Shown in pieces: positions 62,091-64,000 of a stretch of DNA of 64,000 nt (positions are counted from its first letter, which is position 1; the number at the start of each line of letters is the position of its first letter). Origin of the DNA: Geomonas ferrireducens (lineage in GTDB: Bacteria; Desulfobacterota; Desulfuromonadia; Geobacterales; Geobacteraceae). A program made the position numbers and the translations under genes. The notes under the pieces were generated by a model. The model had not been told where the DNA came from. It did no database searches and saw nothing but the letters and a program-made list of their open reading frames with translations. The DNA lies in contig NZ_SSYA01000001.1 of the NCBI RefSeq assembly GCF_004917065.1, positions 1,196,550 to 1,260,549 on the forward strand, in the 5' to 3' direction.

Positions 62091-63209
62091 ATGGAATTCA
62101 GAATCAGCAAAGAGATTTTTATGAAAGCCCTCCAGAGAATCCAGGGTATCGTAGAAAAGCGCAACACCATGCCCATTCTCTCCAATGCCCTGCTCGAAGT
62201 CCAAAACGACCAGCTCTTCATCACAGCCACTGACCTCGAAGTCGGCATGAAGAGCTCCTACCCGACCAAGGTAATCCGCGAAGGGAAGATCACCGTCTCC
62301 GCCAAGAAGCTTTACGAGATCGTCAAGGAGATGCCGGACGAAGAGATCCTCTTCACCACCAAGGACAACGACTGGGTGGAGATCACCTGCGGCAAGGCCC
62401 GCTTCAACATCGTCGGTCTCTCCTCCGAGGAATTCCCCTACTTCCCCAAGGTGAAGGAGGAGAACTTCCTGATCTTCAAGAACGAGATCCTCGCAAACAT
62501 GATCGAGAAGACGTCCTACGCCATCTGCTATGACGAGACCAAGTACAACCTGAACGGTGTCTTCATCAAGGCGTTCGAGGAGAACGGCGCCAACGTCCTC
62601 AAGATGGTCGCCACGGACGGCCACCGTCTTTCCGTTTCCCAGAAGGCGATCAACGGCAACATCACCGCAGAGCTCTCCAAGGGGGTCATTTTCCCGAAGA
62701 AGGGTATCTTCGAGTTGAAGAAGATGGTCGAAGAGGAAGACGGCGAGATCATGCTCGGCTTCATGGACAACAGCGCGGTGATCAAAAAGGGGAACACCGT
62801 AGTGGTGATGCGACTCATCGACGGCGAGTTCCCGGACTACACAAAGGTCATCCCGATGAGCAACGACCGCATCGTGCAGATCAGCCGGGATAAGTTCCTC
62901 CATTCCCTGAAGAGGATGTCGATCCTCTCCAGCGAGAAGTTCAAAGGGGTGAAGATCGACGTGAGCCCCGAGCAGGTCATCATCTCCTCCAGCAACCCGG
63001 AGCTCGGCGAGGCGCGCGAGGAGATCGAGATCGATTACGACGGCAACAACATCTCTGCACGCTTCAACGCCAAGTACCTGATCGACGTCCTCTCCGTCAT
63101 GGAGCAGCGCGAGGTTGAGCTGAAGCTCAAGGACGAGCTTTCCCCGGTGATCATGAAAGCGGTGGAGAGCGAGGAATTCCTGGCGGTCATCATGCCGATG
63201 CGGCTGTAG
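62091..63209 (+). CDS. dnaN: DNA polymerase III sliding clamp (beta)
   Basis: This 372-residue beta clamp has three topologically similar domains. It starts MEFRISKEIFMKALQRIQGIVEKRNTMPILS and ends VIMPMRL, the conserved clamp C-terminus. It encircles DNA as a dimer and tethers Pol III. RBS is CGGAGAG. It sits directly after oriC and before recF. Confidence 0.99.
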   Translation: MEFRISKEIFMKALQRIQGIVEKRNTMPILSNALLEVQNDQLFITATDLEVGMKSSYPTKVIREGKITVSAKKLYEIVKEMPDEEILFTTKDNDWVEITCGKARFNIVGLSSEEFPYFPKVKEENFLIFKNEILANMIEKTSYAICYDETKYNLNGVFIKAFEENGANVLKMVATDGHRLSVSQKAINGNITAELSKGVIFPKKGIFELKKMVEEEDGEIMLGFMDNSAVIKKGNTVVVMRLIDGEFPDYTKVIPMSNDRIVQISRDKFLHSLKRMSILSSEKFKGVKIDVSPEQVIISSSNPELGEAREEIEIDYDGNNISARFNAKYLIDVLSVMEQREVELKLKDELSPVIMKAVESEEFLAVIMPMRL

Positions 63210-63290
63210 TACCTCCCCCACCGCTGCAAGTGCGCGTTAATGTTGTGATGATGGAGGAGTGGGAACTAGACAGGCTGTGTTAAGGCCCTG

Positions 63291-64000
63291 ATGAAACTGA
63301 TAAAACTCAAACTTGCTTCCTTCCGTAACCTGCAAAACTTGGAACTTGCTCCTGGCAAGAAGTTCAACGTTTTCTACGGCAACAACGGCCAGGGCAAGAC
63401 CAACCTGCTGGAATCGATTTACCTCCTTGCGACGATGAAGTCATTCAAGCAGGCGAAAAACGTCGAGCTGATCACGTTCGGCTCGGAGTTTGCCCTGGTG
63501 AAGGGATCGGTCGAGCGGGACCGCGTCACACGCGAAATCGCGGTCCTTTTGGAGAAGCAGGGCAAGAAGGCGAAGATAGACAGCAAGCTCGCGACGCGCC
63601 TGGACGATTTCTTCGGCAACCTGAACGTGGTCCTCTTCACGCCGGAGGAGATCTCCATGGTGCGCGGGGGACCCGATTTGCGGCGCAGGTATCTGGACCG
63701 TGCGGTATTCACCTGCGATCTCAGTTACCTGTCGGCGTTTCACGATTATTCGAAGATCCTTAAGAACCGGAACGCCCTCCTGAAGATCGGCGAAGGTTCC
63801 GGGATCGAGGTCTGGACCGAGCAGTTGATCCAGGCCGCGCAGCTCGTGATCGAGAGAAGAAAGGCGTACCTCAGCGAGATAGGAAAGCTGTTGCAGGGGT
63901 TCTACAGCGAGATCTCCGGCAACGACGAGACGGTGCAGATAGAGTACCGGCTGCACGGTGTGAACGAGGAAGCCTTCCTTCGCGATCCCGCGGCAGCACT
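63291..64000 (+). CDS. recF: DNA replication and repair protein RecF, 3' truncated by window end
   Basis: The first 236 codons of a RecF-type SMC-like ATPase are present. N-terminal KLIKLKLASFRNLQNLEL is followed by Walker A GNNGQGKTNLLES (about 35-47) and the RecF region MVRGGPDLRRRYLDR. The remaining third, with signature and Walker B motifs, lies beyond the window. RecF helps load RecA at gaps. The ATG follows AAGG, 81 bp after the dnaN stop. Confidence 0.95.
   Translation, partial: MKLIKLKLASFRNLQNLELAPGKKFNVFYGNNGQGKTNLLESIYLLATMKSFKQAKNVELITFGSEFALVKGSVERDRVTREIAVLLEKQGKKAKIDSKLATRLDDFFGNLNVVLFTPEEISMVRGGPDLRRRYLDRAVFTCDLSYLSAFHDYSKILKNRNALLKIGEGSGIEVWTEQLIQAAQLVIERRKAYLSEIGKLLQGFYSEISGNDETVQIEYRLHGVNEEAFLRDPAAA

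Overview
The window is a stretch of a GC-rich delta-proteobacterial (Desulfuromonadota, Geobacter/Geomonas-type) chromosome that ends at the replication origin. The assignment rests on the density of CXXCH multiheme cytochromes, two triheme c7 (PpcA-type) periplasmic cytochromes, an ext-type selenite/tellurite reduction cluster, pyruvate:ferredoxin oxidoreductase, LL-diaminopimelate aminotransferase, and the rpmH-rnpA-yidD-yidC-mnmE-mnmG-rsmG block beside dnaA-dnaN-recF.

Layout. 1-750: no recognisable gene, with an 8-unit 20-bp tandem repeat. 750-5120: a flavodoxin-family reductase, a bacteriohemerythrin, thiol peroxidase, an AI-2E-type permease and a thioredoxin/DsbD-like fusion. 5117-9332: a tightly overlapped three-gene operon of a corrinoid protein, a URO-D-family methyltransferase homologue and a hybrid histidine kinase. 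9770-10888: a PAS chemotaxis protein. 11080-20992: a minus-strand electron-transfer supercluster. Rhodanese lipoprotein ExtH, porin ExtI, small protein ExtJ and pentaheme ExtKL are followed, past a terminator, by 12-heme and 10-heme cytochromes, a Rieske protein, a split cytochrome b and a tetraheme cytochrome. ExtKL is read through an in-frame UGA, probably as selenocysteine. A divergent LysR regulator with two T-N11-A boxes lies upstream.

21566-34442: LysR, nifJ, an MFS transporter, then a respiratory module of periplasmic flavocytochrome c reductase, porin, sigma-54 response regulator and a sensor kinase with a solute-binding domain. A sigma-54 promoter and a large palindrome lie between regulator and porin. 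34719-41305: NifX-like/DUF134 genes, a pentaheme cytochrome, a rhodanese protein, a RecB-like nuclease/XPD helicase fusion and a c7 cytochrome. 41570-43940: two paralogous 140-residue proteins and a radical SAM/SPASM enzyme, the best candidate here for an undescribed peptide- or protein-modification system. 43973-48047: hemolysin III-type protein, P-loop/DRTGG protein, second c7 cytochrome facing a membrane-anchored XRE regulator, and a DJ-1/PfpI protein.

48124-52585: lysine operon lysA-dapA-dapB-dapL. 53083-60195: rsmG, mnmG, mnmE, yidC, yidD, rnpA, rpmH. Between mnmG and mnmE is a 24-unit 21-bp array flanked by two parS sites. 60480-64000: dnaA, an oriC-like spacer, dnaN and partial recF. 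Functionally, the cytochrome regions would move electrons from the quinone pool through bc-type and periplasmic cytochromes to external or periplasmic acceptors, while the right end holds replication, segregation and tRNA-modification housekeeping.
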